Part shown: positions 38,148-47,958 of the stretch, one piece after another
How the letters are laid out: each line of letters starts with the position of its first letter
Numbering within the stretch: the first letter of the stretch is position 1
Source: Piscirickettsiaceae bacterium
GTDB lineage: Bacteria; Pseudomonadota; Gammaproteobacteria; Nitrosococcales; Methylophagaceae
DNA length: 64,000 nucleotides
Direction: 5' to 3'
Assembly: GCA_013215825.1 (NCBI GenBank)
Contig: JABSQN010000005.1
Span: 124,001 to 188,000, forward strand
The notes under the pieces: model-generated
What the model saw: the letters and a program-made list of their open reading frames with translations, nothing else
Told to the model about the DNA's origin: nothing
The model's database searches: none
Made by a program: the position numbers and the translations under genes

Positions 38148-39206
38148 ATGTTTGGACGAAAAAAAAAACCATTATTAGGGATCGATATCAGTTCCTCAGT
38201 AGTAAAGGTTATCGAACTTAACCAAAAAAACGGTAAGTATTGTGTTGAAGCCTATGCTGTTGAGCCGCTACCTCTTAATTCTGTGATAGAGGGGCGAATT
38301 GAAAACACGGATGAAGTCGCTAGTGCGATTAAGCGCGCGGTTAAACGATCAGCTAGCAAGGCAAAGCAGGCTGCAGTTGCTGTTTCGGCCAGTTCGGCGA
38401 TCACGAAAATAGTTTCATTTCCTTCGTCATTGACTGAGCGCGAACTCGAAGAGCAAGTCATGATGGAAGCTGATAATTATATCCCCTACCCATTAGAAGA
38501 GGTTCGATTAGACTTTGAAGTGCTAGGCACGTCTGCTTCAGATGTCGATGCAGTTGATGTCTTACTTGCTGCATCAAGAAGTGAAATTGTTGATGCACGT
38601 ATAGAAGTTTTAGAAAAAGCGGGTTTGAAAGCTAAATTAGTGGATGTTGAAGCTTATACCATTGAAAATACGTTTAGCTTAATTGCTCAGCAATTACCCA
38701 ATCAAGGGCAAGGACTAACGGTCGCAGTTGTCGATGTTGGTGCTACTGTAACCGCATTGCATGTGTTAGTTGATGGCAAAATTGTCTTTACACGTGAGCA
38801 ATCCTTTGGTGGCCGAATATTGACAGAGGATATTGAGCGTCATTATGGTATGTCGTATCAGGAAGCCGGTCGAGCAAAAAAACAAAATAACTTGCCAGAT
38901 GATTATAATGCGAAGGTTTTAGATCCTTTTAAGCGGTCAATGGTGACGACGGTGACTCGGGGATTACAGTTCTTCTTTTCAGCATCAACGCAATATCAAT
39001 CAATAGATCAAATTATTTTAGCGGGTGGTTGTGCCTCGATTCAAGGAATTGATGTCATGATTGAAGAAGAGTCTGGTACGCCCACATCAATAGCAAACCC
39101 ATTTATGGACATGGTTTTAGAGAATAAAATAAAAATTCAAGCGTTGAGCAATGATGCACCATCCATGTTGATTGCTTGTGGATTAGCAATGAGGAGTTTT
39201 GATTAA
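38148..39206 (+). CDS. pilM: Type IV pilus assembly ATPase-like protein PilM
   Basis: PilM is an actin-like cytoplasmic protein that links the pilus alignment subcomplex to the inner membrane through PilN. The 352-residue protein opens MFGRKKKPLLGIDISSS, contains VMMEADNYIPYPLEEVRLDF and the phosphate loops VVDVGATVTALHV and ILAGGCASIQG. The start ATG 38148 is preferred over a TTG four codons upstream. First gene of pilMNOPQ. Confidence 0.95.
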   Translation: MFGRKKKPLLGIDISSSVVKVIELNQKNGKYCVEAYAVEPLPLNSVIEGRIENTDEVASAIKRAVKRSASKAKQAAVAVSASSAITKIVSFPSSLTERELEEQVMMEADNYIPYPLEEVRLDFEVLGTSASDVDAVDVLLAASRSEIVDARIEVLEKAGLKAKLVDVEAYTIENTFSLIAQQLPNQGQGLTVAVVDVGATVTALHVLVDGKIVFTREQSFGGRILTEDIERHYGMSYQEAGRAKKQNNLPDDYNAKVLDPFKRSMVTTVTRGLQFFFSASTQYQSIDQIILAGGCASIQGIDVMIEEESGTPTSIANPFMDMVLENKIKIQALSNDAPSMLIACGLAMRSFD

Positions 39207-39769
39207 TGGCTCATATTAATTTACTCCCTTGGCGTGAAGAGCGTCGTCAAGAGCGTCAACAACAATTTATCGTTGCTTTGGTTGCTGGTGTTATCTTCGC
39301 AGCCGTTGTGCTCTATGGCGTAATTTTATTTGCAGATAGTTTGATAGATGAACAAAGTAGCCGCAATAGCTTTATGCAGCGTGAAATTTCAGTGTTAAAT
39401 AAAAAAATAAAAGAAATTGATACCTTAGAACGTGAACGTGAACGGCTATTAGCTCGGATGCAGGTTATTCAAGATTTACAAGCTAGCCGACCCAAAGTCG
39501 TCAAGGTATTTGATTCTTTAGTGCGTGTCGTGCCAGATGGTATTCATCTTAATAAATTAACGCGACAAGGTAAGAGGTTAACTTTAAAAGGTGTTGCCGA
39601 GTCTAACGCAAGGGTTTCCGTCCTTATGCGTAAACTAGATAAGCATGTTGAATTTGACGAATCAAATCTAAAAGTGGTTCAACGTACCTCAAGTGCAGAC
39701 AATGCTATTCGTAATTTCACGTTAACAATAAATGAGTCTGAACCTAAAAAAGAAGAGGATGAAATCTAA
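39206..39769 (+). CDS. pilN: Type IV pilus assembly protein PilN
   Basis: This 187-residue bitopic inner-membrane protein opens with the PilM-binding tail MAHINLLPWREERRQERQQQ, followed by one membrane segment (about residues 23-45), a coiled coil and a ferredoxin-like periplasmic domain. Start overlaps the last base of pilM and stop overlaps the start of pilO by one base, giving tight coupling. Confidence 0.95.
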   Translation: MAHINLLPWREERRQERQQQFIVALVAGVIFAAVVLYGVILFADSLIDEQSSRNSFMQREISVLNKKIKEIDTLERERERLLARMQVIQDLQASRPKVVKVFDSLVRVVPDGIHLNKLTRQGKRLTLKGVAESNARVSVLMRKLDKHVEFDESNLKVVQRTSSADNAIRNFTLTINESEPKKEEDEI

Positions 39770-40347
39770 TGGACATGTCTTCTTTAAGTGAATTAGATTT
39801 TAATGAAAGTGGTGAATGGCCTTTCATTATTAAGATGATGGCAATCATTCTCTTGTGTGCAGTCGTATGGGGTGCTGGCTATTATTTTATTATTGATGAT
39901 AAAAGAAATGAGCTAGCGAGCTTAGAACAAAAAGAAATTCAATTAAAAAAATCCTTTGAAAAGAAACAAGCGAAAGCCGTTAACCTAGAAGCATATAAAG
40001 AACAGATGAAAGAGATGAAGGTTACTTTTTCTTCAATGCTGCAGCAATTACCGAGAAAGAATGAAGTAGCAGATTTGTTAATTGATATATCAAGTTCTGG
40101 TCTTGTTAATGGCTTGGTCTTTAATTTGTTTAAACCTGGCGGAGAACGACCTGTTGATTTTTATGCAGAGCTTCCAATTCAAATGACGGTGACAGGCACA
40201 TATCATCAGTTTGGTAATTTTGTTAGTGCTATTGCTGCCTTACCTCGAATTGTAACAATGCATAATTTAACGCTAACGCCTACGGGGGGTAGCAAAATGA
40301 CAATGAATATCACTGCGAAAACATACCGTTATTTCGATGATGAGTAA
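39769..40347 (+). CDS. pilO: Type IV pilus assembly protein PilO
   Basis: This 192-residue inner-membrane protein partners PilN in the alignment subcomplex. There is one membrane segment (about residues 22-44), a Lys/Glu-rich coiled coil, then the periplasmic domain with MLQQLPRKNEVADLLIDIS and ELPIQMTVTGTYHQFGNFVSAIA, the conserved PilO stretches. Confidence 0.95.
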   Translation: MDMSSLSELDFNESGEWPFIIKMMAIILLCAVVWGAGYYFIIDDKRNELASLEQKEIQLKKSFEKKQAKAVNLEAYKEQMKEMKVTFSSMLQQLPRKNEVADLLIDISSSGLVNGLVFNLFKPGGERPVDFYAELPIQMTVTGTYHQFGNFVSAIAALPRIVTMHNLTLTPTGGSKMTMNITAKTYRYFDDE

Positions 40348-40388
40348 GAGAGAGCGTGCTGAAAATGGGATATTCAAGGGAAGGTAAT

Positions 40389-40913
40389 GTGGCAAATTTA
40401 ATTAAAATAGCAACACTTGTTTTAACTCTGTCACTAATGGGCTGTCAACAAGAAAAAGACGATTTGGCTGCTTTTGTGGCGACAGTGAAAGCACAGAAAA
40501 AACCAGATATTGAGCCTATTCCTGTCATGAAGCCGTATGAAACGTTTTCCTATGCTGCGACTGAATTACGAAACCCATTTATCAAAACAATTGTTGAACA
40601 GCCGGAAGAAACGTTAGTCCCTCTTGTGGAGAATGGTATTCATCCTGAGAAGCATCGACGAAAAGAAGCCTTGGAATCCTATTCCTTGAGTGAGTTACAA
40701 TTAGTTGGGACCTTAGAAAGGAAAGGTATTTGGGCTCTAATTCGTTCGTCAGATGGCGTCGTGCATCGGGTGCAAATTGGGAACTATCTTGGGAAAAATT
40801 ACGGTAAAATTTTAACAATCACGGATATAAAAGTAACATTAAAAGAGATAGTGACAGAACCTCGTGGTGGCTATATTGAGCGTGAATCAGCTCTTACTAT
40901 GGTTGAAAATTAA
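40389..40913 (+). CDS. pilP: Type IV pilus lipoprotein PilP
   Basis: This lipoprotein connects PilNO to the PilQ secretin. I choose GTG 40389 because AGGGAAGG lies directly upstream and the resulting 174-residue product begins with a compact signal and lipobox LSLMGC. A longer frame from GTG 40356 would put a charged extension before the signal. Visible are the disordered linker after the Cys and the homology domain LSELQLVGTLERKGIWALIRSSDGVVHRV. Confidence 0.9.
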   Translation: MANLIKIATLVLTLSLMGCQQEKDDLAAFVATVKAQKKPDIEPIPVMKPYETFSYAATELRNPFIKTIVEQPEETLVPLVENGIHPEKHRRKEALESYSLSELQLVGTLERKGIWALIRSSDGVVHRVQIGNYLGKNYGKILTITDIKVTLKEIVTEPRGGYIERESALTMVEN

Positions 40914-40927
40914 AGGCGTTGAATAAT

Positions 40928-43042
40928 ATGACTAACAAAGATGGAATTATGATGAAAAATAAACAGTTATTAGGAATGTTTTTCAAGGGCATACTTTCGA
41001 TTATATCGGTATTTAGCCTGATTTTGCTGACAATGACTAACGCTTCGGCGGTCGATCTTCAGTCAGTGGAATATTCCTCTTTATTGGGTGATAAAGCGCA
41101 AATAACGGTGACCTTTTCAGCATCAATTGAACAGCCAAATAGCTTTTCAATTGATGAGCCTGCACGCGTGGTTTTAGATTTTACGGGCGTAAAAAATCAA
41201 TTAAACAAGAAGACACAAGCAATTAATATTGGTGCAACGAGCAGTATCTCGACGGTTGAGGCGGGAGACCGTACTCGGATGGTCATCAATTTATTACAGA
41301 AAGTACCTTACACAATTGAACATAATGGCAATAAAGTTGTAATAACTATTGAAGGTGCTAGTCAACTTGCTACAAATAACAGTGCAGATAGAGAAGTAAC
41401 GGATATTGATTTTCGTCGCGGTGAGAATGGTGAAGCTCGATTAATTATTACATTAAGTGATGATGGTGCGAATGTTGATGTGCGACAAGAGCAAAATAAT
41501 GTGGTTGTTGATTTAAGCGGTGTTTCATTGCCTGAGAGATTACACCGACGTTTGGATGTGATTGATTTTGCCACCCCCGTTCAAATTATTGATAGTGAAC
41601 AAAAAGGCAAAGTGACTCAACTAAGGTTGTCCACTAAAGGAAAGTTTGAACATTTAGCGTATCAATCCGGAAATACATTAGTAATCGAAATTAAGCCTGT
41701 TGCAGTAGAAACACAGGTGAGTAGAGATAAAGATCAGTTTGGCTACAAAGGTGATAAATTGTCACTAAACTTTCAAAATATTGAAGTACGGGCAATCTTG
41801 CAGTTGTTGGCAGACTTTACGGGTATGAACTTAGTCACCAGTGATACGGTGCAAGGCAACGTTACATTAAGACTTAAAAATGTACCATGGGATCAAGCCA
41901 TGGATATTATTCTTAAAACTAAAGGTTTGGCAATGCGCCAAAATGGCAATGTGATGTTAATTGCACCAGCGGCAGAAATAGCGGCACAAGAACGTCAAGA
42001 GCTAGAAGCTAAGAAGCAATTGGTTGAGTTAGAACCATTATATTCAGAAGTATTTGAAATAAATTTTGCTAAGGCATCGGAGTTAAAAACAATACTTAAG
42101 AGTAAGAGTAAGAGTACGGGGTCTAATTCAAGTGCTGGCGAAGTTACGGGCTTTATTTCTGATAGAGGTAGTATTACCGTTGATAACCGAACTAATTCAT
42201 TGCTTATTCGTGATACGGCTGAGCAATTAGTTGAAATCAGGAAAATATTAGATATTTTAGACAAACCTGTTCGTCAAGTATTGATTGAATCTCGGATTGT
42301 TATTGCTAACGATAGCTTCGCCAAGGATCTTGGTGTTAGATTTGGTGCTTCGAAGCTCAAGAATCAGAGTGATGACTTTAGTGTTAATGCAGCTCTAACA
42401 GGAAGTCTAGCACAAGCAGAGAACCTACTGGACGGAGAAGCTTTAGAGTTTCCAGAACATTTAAATGTCAATTTACCTGTAGCTAATGCCGCAGGATCAA
42501 TTGCACTAGCTTTGGCAAAACTACCATTTGGTGCTGCACTCGAGTTAGAATTATCAGCAATGCAACAAGAGGGAAATGGTGAGATTATTTCTAGCCCTCG
42601 TGTTATTACCTCAAATCAGCAGCAAGCAGTTATTGAGCAGGGAACAGAAATTCCATATCAAGAAGCAAGTTCTAGTGGTTCAACAGCCGTTTCATTCAAG
42701 TCTGCAACGTTGAGATTGTCAGTAACACCACAAATAACACCAGATGATCATATTATTATGGATTTAGAAGTCAATAAGGATGAAATCGGCGGTATCTTTA
42801 ATGGTGTACCAAGCATTGATACTCGTAGCGTGAAAACACAAGTCCTTGTGGATAATGGTGAAACGGTGGTTTTAGGCGGTATTTATGAACAACGAAAAGT
42901 TGATGGCTCAACACGCGTTCCATTTTTCGGCGATTTACCTTATGTTGGATTCTTGTTTAAAACGACAACACATTCAGATTCGAAAAGCGAGTTACTTATT
43001 TTTGTAACACCAAAAATTATTAAAGATGGTTTACAGTTCTAA
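40928..43042 (+). CDS. pilQ: Type IV pilus secretin PilQ
   Basis: PilQ is the outer-membrane ring through which the pilus exits. The protein of about 704 residues has a signal peptide, two AMIN domains (residues about 40-250), the STN/N0 domain (LSLNFQNIEVRAILQLLADF), an N1 domain and the C-terminal secretin core with VPFFGDLPYVGFLFKTTT and ELLIFVTPKII. The start is uncertain: ATG 40928 is used here, while TTG 40919 and ATG 40949 or 40952 are also in frame and leave the signal peptide intact. A terminator follows. Confidence 0.93.
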   Translation: MTNKDGIMMKNKQLLGMFFKGILSIISVFSLILLTMTNASAVDLQSVEYSSLLGDKAQITVTFSASIEQPNSFSIDEPARVVLDFTGVKNQLNKKTQAINIGATSSISTVEAGDRTRMVINLLQKVPYTIEHNGNKVVITIEGASQLATNNSADREVTDIDFRRGENGEARLIITLSDDGANVDVRQEQNNVVVDLSGVSLPERLHRRLDVIDFATPVQIIDSEQKGKVTQLRLSTKGKFEHLAYQSGNTLVIEIKPVAVETQVSRDKDQFGYKGDKLSLNFQNIEVRAILQLLADFTGMNLVTSDTVQGNVTLRLKNVPWDQAMDIILKTKGLAMRQNGNVMLIAPAAEIAAQERQELEAKKQLVELEPLYSEVFEINFAKASELKTILKSKSKSTGSNSSAGEVTGFISDRGSITVDNRTNSLLIRDTAEQLVEIRKILDILDKPVRQVLIESRIVIANDSFAKDLGVRFGASKLKNQSDDFSVNAALTGSLAQAENLLDGEALEFPEHLNVNLPVANAAGSIALALAKLPFGAALELELSAMQQEGNGEIISSPRVITSNQQQAVIEQGTEIPYQEASSSGSTAVSFKSATLRLSVTPQITPDDHIIMDLEVNKDEIGGIFNGVPSIDTRSVKTQVLVDNGETVVLGGIYEQRKVDGSTRVPFFGDLPYVGFLFKTTTHSDSKSELLIFVTPKIIKDGLQF

Positions 43043-43066
43043 TTTCAATTAAACTTGTAAAGTATA

Positions 43067-43096
43067 AAAGCCGGAGCATTTTTGAGCCGGCTTTTT
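43067..43096 (+). terminator. Rho-independent terminator after pilQ
   Basis: Stem AAAGCCGG (43067-43074) with CCGGCTTT (43087-43094) and a 12-base loop runs into a T stretch (43092-43096). It lies 25 bases past the pilQ stop and 34 before aroK, so aroK either has its own promoter or receives read-through. Confidence 0.8.
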
Positions 43097-43129
43097 CATT
43101 CATAGACTATGCAACGTTGAGATAAAAAA

Positions 43130-43651
43130 GTGATTTCAGGCAATATTTTTCTTATTGGACCTATGGGTGCAGGTAAATCAACTGTGGGTAAGCAGTTGGC
43201 AAAAGCATTGGGCCGTGACTTCTATGATAGTGATAAAGAAATTGAAGAGCGTACTGGCGTTTCTATTTCATGGATCTTTGAAATGGAAGGCGAGGCAGGT
43301 TTTCGAGTTCGTGAGCAAAAAGTGATTGATGAGCTTACAGAAAAAAAGAACATTATTTTAGCAACCGGCGGTGGTGTTGTTTTATCTGAAGAGAACCGTC
43401 GAGTATTACGCTCTCGTGGACATGTGGTTTATTTGGCGGCATCTATTGAACAATTAAGTCGTCGCACATCAAAAGATAAAAGTCGTCCTTTATTGCAAAC
43501 AGATGATCCTAAAAAGCAAATTGAAGAACTACTTGCTATGCGGGCTCCCTTATATAAAGATGTTGCAGATATTGAGCTACGAACAGGTGAGCAATCCATT
43601 ACACATGTTGTTGCTGATTTAATCAAAGAATTAGAAAATTTAGGCCAATAA
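43130..43651 (+). CDS. aroK: Shikimate kinase
   Basis: AroK phosphorylates shikimate in the chorismate pathway. The 173-residue protein has Walker [10 protein letters not shown] near residue 10, the shikimate-binding [27 protein letters not shown] and the lid Arg region [10 protein letters not shown]. The start is GTG 43130. Chorismate made here is the precursor for p-aminobenzoate, which the nearby pabB product helps form. Confidence 0.96.
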   Translation: MISGNIFLIGPMGAGKSTVGKQLAKALGRDFYDSDKEIEERTGVSISWIFEMEGEAGFRVREQKVIDELTEKKNIILATGGGVVLSEENRRVLRSRGHVVYLAASIEQLSRRTSKDKSRPLLQTDDPKKQIEELLAMRAPLYKDVADIELRTGEQSITHVVADLIKELENLGQ

Positions 43652-43653
43652 GA

Positions 43654-44733
43654 TTGAACACATTAACCGTCTCATTAGCTGAGCGAAGCTATCCTATTTA
43701 TGTTGGCGACGATCTACTGTCTCATGCTGAACTTCTAACAAAGCACATTAAAGGCAAAGAAGTTCTTATTGTTACTAATACAACGATTGCCCCTCTTTAT
43801 TTACAACAAGTGAGTGAACAGCTTGCAGATTATCGATGTAAATCGGTTATTTTGCCTGATGGGGAAGAGTTTAAGAACCTAGAGATTTTAAATCAAATAT
43901 TTGATGCCTTATTAGAAAATCACTTTTCACGACAGGTTACGATGATCGCACTCGGCGGTGGTGTAATTGGTGATATGACGGGATTTGCTGCGGCAAGCTA
44001 TCAGCGTGGCGTGCCTTTTATTCAAATTCCAACCACATTATTGTCGCAAGTCGATTCGTCAGTAGGCGGAAAGACAGCGGTTAATCATGCTTTAGGCAAA
44101 AATATGATTGGTGCTTTTTACCAGCCACAGTGTGTGATTGCAGATACTAATACATTGAATACACTGGAAGACCGACAGCTATCATCAGGTTTAGCCGAAG
44201 TGATTAAATATGGCATTATCAATGATCCTGAATTCTTCAGTTGGTTGGAAGACAATATGCCAGCCTTACGCCAACGCAAACCTAGCGTGTTGGCCGAGGC
44301 CATTGAACGCTCTTGTCAGGACAAGGCGGATATTGTTGCTGAAGATGAATTAGAACAGGGTGTTCGTGCCGTATTAAATTTGGGTCATACCTTTGGTCAT
44401 GCGATAGAAACAGGCATGGGCTATGGCAACTGGCTGCATGGTGAAGCTATTTCTGTTGGTATGTTAATGGCGGCTGATCTATCTCAACGTATGGATTGGA
44501 TTGATAATGCCATTGTTGAACGTATTAAAAACTTATTATTAGCGGCGGGACTCCCAGTAACATCGCCTGAGGAAATGTCATCAGAGCAGTTTATGAGTTT
44601 GATGTCGGTTGATAAGAAAGTACAGGATGGTCGAATTCGTTTAATCCTGCTAAAAGATATTGGCCAAGCGATTATTAGTGATGATTATGATGCTGATAAG
44701 TTAGTCGCAACATTAAAGGCTTTTCAGCACTAA
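43654..44733 (+). CDS. aroB: 3-dehydroquinate synthase
   Basis: AroB makes dehydroquinate from DAHP. The 359-residue protein has [21 protein letters not shown], the metal- and substrate-binding [20 protein letters not shown], the zinc ligands in [12 protein letters not shown] and [11 protein letters not shown]. The start is TTG 43654, two bases after the aroK stop; no ATG is available. Confidence 0.95.
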   Translation: MNTLTVSLAERSYPIYVGDDLLSHAELLTKHIKGKEVLIVTNTTIAPLYLQQVSEQLADYRCKSVILPDGEEFKNLEILNQIFDALLENHFSRQVTMIALGGGVIGDMTGFAAASYQRGVPFIQIPTTLLSQVDSSVGGKTAVNHALGKNMIGAFYQPQCVIADTNTLNTLEDRQLSSGLAEVIKYGIINDPEFFSWLEDNMPALRQRKPSVLAEAIERSCQDKADIVAEDELEQGVRAVLNLGHTFGHAIETGMGYGNWLHGEAISVGMLMAADLSQRMDWIDNAIVERIKNLLLAAGLPVTSPEEMSSEQFMSLMSVDKKVQDGRIRLILLKDIGQAIISDDYDADKLVATLKAFQH

Positions 44734-44749
44734 TTGCTGACTTTAAATA

Positions 44750-46189
44750 ATGAGTGAGTTGACGGCTTCTAAAGCAGAACCTGCCTATATCTCACGGCTT
44801 GTTCTCCATTCAATCCCTTTTAGTGACAATGTTGAACCGCAGGATTTTTTTAAAGGTGGGCAATTTGGTCATCGACTAAATTTATTACTTCATATGGTTC
44901 GGGCTACGGACAAAATAGGGATTTTAGTCGAGGCAGATGGGCAAGGTAAAACAAGCTTACTCAGTCAGCTTGGTCATCGTTCTGGTGATGAGCTACGAAT
45001 TTCATCTGTTGACGGGGCTACATCAGCAAATAGTCAGATGGTTATGTTGGCGTGTTTAAAAAGCTTAGGTGTTGCTGATAATGAAATAAATGGCAGTAAC
45101 AATCACACGCAAACATTTAAAAACAGGCTGAAACAATTACGAAAACTTAATGTTAAGCCATTATTGCTGATTGATAATGCCAATGTCTTGACAGATGAAT
45201 TCTTAGAGACACTCTCTATTTGGTTAAGCTGGAAAGATAATGAGCGTTATTTGTTGCAGGCTGTTATTGCTTCAAATGAACCATTTAAACTAGAAGGTGA
45301 TGCACAACTTCGAATTCAGGATATTGACTTACCTGTATTAGCAGAGCAAGATTTAGAACGCTATTTATTGCACAAATTGATTAGCGCAGGCTATCAAGGT
45401 GACGAACTGTTCTCAGAGAAAGCTCTAAAAAGAATTTATATAAAGTCATCGGGAAATTTAACACTGATTAACCAGTTGGCTCACCAACATTTATTAGGCC
45501 TGAAATCCACATTAAATTACTCCTCAGGGCTTAAATTTAATCCTTTACGCTGGATAGCTGTAGCGATTAGTACGGTTTTATTGGTGCTGCTATTAAGTTA
45601 TCAAGATAAAATTAATCAATGGATGGCGCAACAAGAATCTAAAACAGAGAGTGATATACAGACTATTATAGAAGTGCAAGAACAAGAACTTGCTACTATC
45701 ATTGTTGATAATACGGCTGTGAATGATGAGCAGCAGCAGCAGCGAGAAGAATTAGCCGATTTATTAGCTGAGATTCCCGATCCTGAAGAGGTTATGCCTT
45801 TGGAAGAAACACCACAAGAAGATGAGGTTACCATCGATCTTGTAGAGCCGAAACCAAAAGTGGAAATTATAGCTGAATCAGATATTTATCAGCACGCGTG
45901 GGTGTTACACCAGCAGGCTATGCACTATACCTTCCAGCTAATGGGCTCATGGGATGAGCAGGAAGTGGAAGACTTTATTGCGAAATACGCACTGACGGGC
46001 GATGTCGCTATGTTCGAGAGTTTACGTAGTGGTCGAATTTGGTATGCGCTAATTTATGGCTCATATAACAATAAGCAAGCGGCCTTAGCGGCAAGCAGTC
46101 AATGGCCTGCACCATTGAATACATTACCATCGTGGTTGCGTCGTTTTGATAGCGTACAAAAGCAAATCAAAAATAAGGCTCCAACATAG
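44750..46189 (+). CDS. damX: DamX-like cell division protein with ATPase and SPOR domains
   Basis: This 479-residue protein is located as DamX in other gammaproteobacteria (after aroB). The N-terminal ATPase domain resembles ExeA/AAA, but the P-loop reads EADGQGKTS, with the first Gly missing. One membrane segment lies near residues 265-285, then an acidic, Gln-rich linker (a short CAG run at 45729-45742), and a C-terminal SPOR domain that would bind denuded septal peptidoglycan. Its 3' end overlaps the 3' end of the convergent decarboxylase gene by 23 bases. Confidence 0.85.
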   Translation: MSELTASKAEPAYISRLVLHSIPFSDNVEPQDFFKGGQFGHRLNLLLHMVRATDKIGILVEADGQGKTSLLSQLGHRSGDELRISSVDGATSANSQMVMLACLKSLGVADNEINGSNNHTQTFKNRLKQLRKLNVKPLLLIDNANVLTDEFLETLSIWLSWKDNERYLLQAVIASNEPFKLEGDAQLRIQDIDLPVLAEQDLERYLLHKLISAGYQGDELFSEKALKRIYIKSSGNLTLINQLAHQHLLGLKSTLNYSSGLKFNPLRWIAVAISTVLLVLLLSYQDKINQWMAQQESKTESDIQTIIEVQEQELATIIVDNTAVNDEQQQQREELADLLAEIPDPEEVMPLEETPQEDEVTIDLVEPKPKVEIIAESDIYQHAWVLHQQAMHYTFQLMGSWDEQEVEDFIAKYALTGDVAMFESLRSGRIWYALIYGSYNNKQAALAASSQWPAPLNTLPSWLRRFDSVQKQIKNKAPT

Positions 46190-47369
46190 TAATTAACGAA
46201 TTGGCCGTAGTCTGTGCGTTGGCAAATACCACCCGGTAAACTTTCTCATTATTGATGTCGGCTTGAGATAAAACACCTTGTTCAATCAGCGACGCTAAAT
46301 CAATTCCTTTATCAGGTCTAAAGCAGACAATCCCAGTGTTTGATGGATATATAGTCCAGTTAGATTCTCCTCCTAATCGTTTTACAAACAACTCCGCTTG
46401 TTGTAAACGCTGTTGAGTGTGACGTTGCAAGCTATCAGAACCCGAATGAATCAAAGAGAGCCACAGGGGTAAAAATAATTCGCCACCTCGTGATCCTGGC
46501 AAGCTATTCATAGGCGATTGTTCAAGATAACTGCTATCTGCAGATAGCATTGGGCTAAGAGGCTGTTGATATAATAATACGCTTGCGGGCTTGGGTTGTT
46601 GCCATGATTTATGGGGGTCAAAGCAAATAGAATCAGCCTCAGATATAGATTGAAATAGAGATTTATACTCTGGCAACAAGACCAATGCGCCACCCCAAGC
46701 GGCATCAACATGACACCAAGCATCGTAGCGCTTTGCTAAAGAGTTACATTCACTTACAGGATCAATCGCTCCCATTGTGGTGGTGCCAACAGTGGCAATA
46801 ATCACCAAAGGCGGATGCTGACTGCATGCTTGTTCAAGCGCGGCTATTGATAACTGCTCATCGTTATTACTGGCAATATAACGTAAGTCTAAATCAAGGA
46901 TTTGGCAAGCTTTAACAATGGAATAATGCGCCGACTTAGAAGCATAGACAATACGTGAATTAGTCGCTTGAGATTGCTTTGCCTGCCAAAGAGCCTCCAA
47001 ATTGGCATAACTACTACCCGCAACAAAATGACCATATTGCTGGCCAAATAATTGACATAAATAGTGAAGTGTTTTCTGTTCAATTTCTGCAAGAATAGGA
47101 TAGAGTTTGGCTGAAAGAAGATTGCCATTATGACTTGCCGCAATAAGCTGACCTAGAATGCTAATATGTGATGTTTCTGGTGTCATATGTGCCCCCCAAC
47201 GATCAGAATGATGCACGTTACCTTCTTTTAGAAGCGAGTTGATGACATTAGCAAGCAGATCTTCCTCATTCGGAGTATCTTGTATTTTTGGTAAATCGGT
47301 AGACTTTAACGATGACTTTTGATCAAACTCTTTCAATAAGTCCTTTAATAGCTGTGCTAATTGGCTCAT
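46167..47369 (-). CDS. PLP-dependent group II amino acid decarboxylase (candidate MfnA-like)
   Basis: This 400-residue PLP enzyme has the substrate-pocket HVDAAWGG (residues 220-227) and the PLP lysine Lys254 in DPHKSWQQPK; all catalytic signatures look intact. It is last in a tight operon with an amino-acid-kinase-fold protein, PabB, an ASKHA protein and an ATP-grasp ligase. In archaea MfnA is a decarboxylase of the same group, making tyramine for methanofuran, so an equivalent role is plausible. Alternatives are aspartate decarboxylase for beta-alanine (PanP) or a glutamate decarboxylase. Substrate is not readable from sequence. It overlaps the kinase-like gene by four bases and, convergently, damX by 23. 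Confidence 0.75.
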   Translation of the reverse strand: MSQLAQLLKDLLKEFDQKSSLKSTDLPKIQDTPNEEDLLANVINSLLKEGNVHHSDRWGAHMTPETSHISILGQLIAASHNGNLLSAKLYPILAEIEQKTLHYLCQLFGQQYGHFVAGSSYANLEALWQAKQSQATNSRIVYASKSAHYSIVKACQILDLDLRYIASNNDEQLSIAALEQACSQHPPLVIIATVGTTTMGAIDPVSECNSLAKRYDAWCHVDAAWGGALVLLPEYKSLFQSISEADSICFDPHKSWQQPKPASVLLYQQPLSPMLSADSSYLEQSPMNSLPGSRGGELFLPLWLSLIHSGSDSLQRHTQQRLQQAELFVKRLGGESNWTIYPSNTGIVCFRPDKGIDLASLIEQGVLSQADINNEKVYRVVFANAQTTANSLITMLEPYF

Positions 47370-47956
47370 GATAATGACAGCCTATAATCAGTATAGTGAA
47401 TGATTTTATCTGCAAATAAAGTGGAATGTTTGGCGTGGATTATTTGACTATTAATGGCTGTGTTTTTAAATAGTGATATAAATCCAGCATCCAGAACGCC
47501 TAGTTCCGTAAGTTTATTTATAGATGTGCTTGTTTCATCCGATTGCTTAACCAAAACAAGTTGTGCTGCATTTAATTTATCAGCAAGCCACAAGGCTAAG
47601 CTATCAGATGTTATATCCCAACTATGACTGAGTTCTGATTCAGATAATAACAGTGAATCAGGCAGCCAAACAGTAAGCCCTTCTTGATGTCTTGTCGGGC
47701 TAGATGTTTTTTGGCAGTTGGTACAAAGAGCTGAAATAATCAGACCAAACTGTGCCATTGCCAAAATAGCCATATGATGGGCATGACTATCATCAATAGT
47801 ATGAACTTGTTGGGCTTGTCGAACTTGTTCTGCAAAAGGACCACCACCGGGTACGATAATGATCGCCTGATGTTTAGCGTGTTCACTAAGTTCATCTAGC
47901 CACTGCGATAATTCATCTGTTCCATAGAGGCTGCCACCGAGTTTGACGACAATCAT
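47366..47956 (-). CDS. Amino-acid-kinase-fold protein (candidate MfnE-like)
   Basis: This 196-residue protein of the amino acid kinase superfamily has VVKLGGSLYG at the N terminus, the phosphate loop IIVPGGGPFAEQVR near residue 33, WDITSDSLALWLADKLNAAQLVLVKQSD near 122-150. Short relatives occur in methylotroph C1 gene clusters, and archaeal MfnE, of the same superfamily, phosphorylates a furan intermediate of methanofuran. Context supports that role; a general carbamate or glutamate kinase is less likely given size. Separated from pabB by two bases. Confidence 0.75.
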   Translation of the reverse strand: MIVVKLGGSLYGTDELSQWLDELSEHAKHQAIIIVPGGGPFAEQVRQAQQVHTIDDSHAHHMAILAMAQFGLIISALCTNCQKTSSPTRHQEGLTVWLPDSLLLSESELSHSWDITSDSLALWLADKLNAAQLVLVKQSDETSTSINKLTELGVLDAGFISLFKNTAINSQIIHAKHSTLFADKIIHYTDYRLSLS

Positions 47957-47958
47957 AG

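Noticed and set aside
45729-45742. CAG triplet run
   Set aside because: Only four or five units coding for Gln in the DamX linker; ordinary low-complexity linker, not a repeat element.
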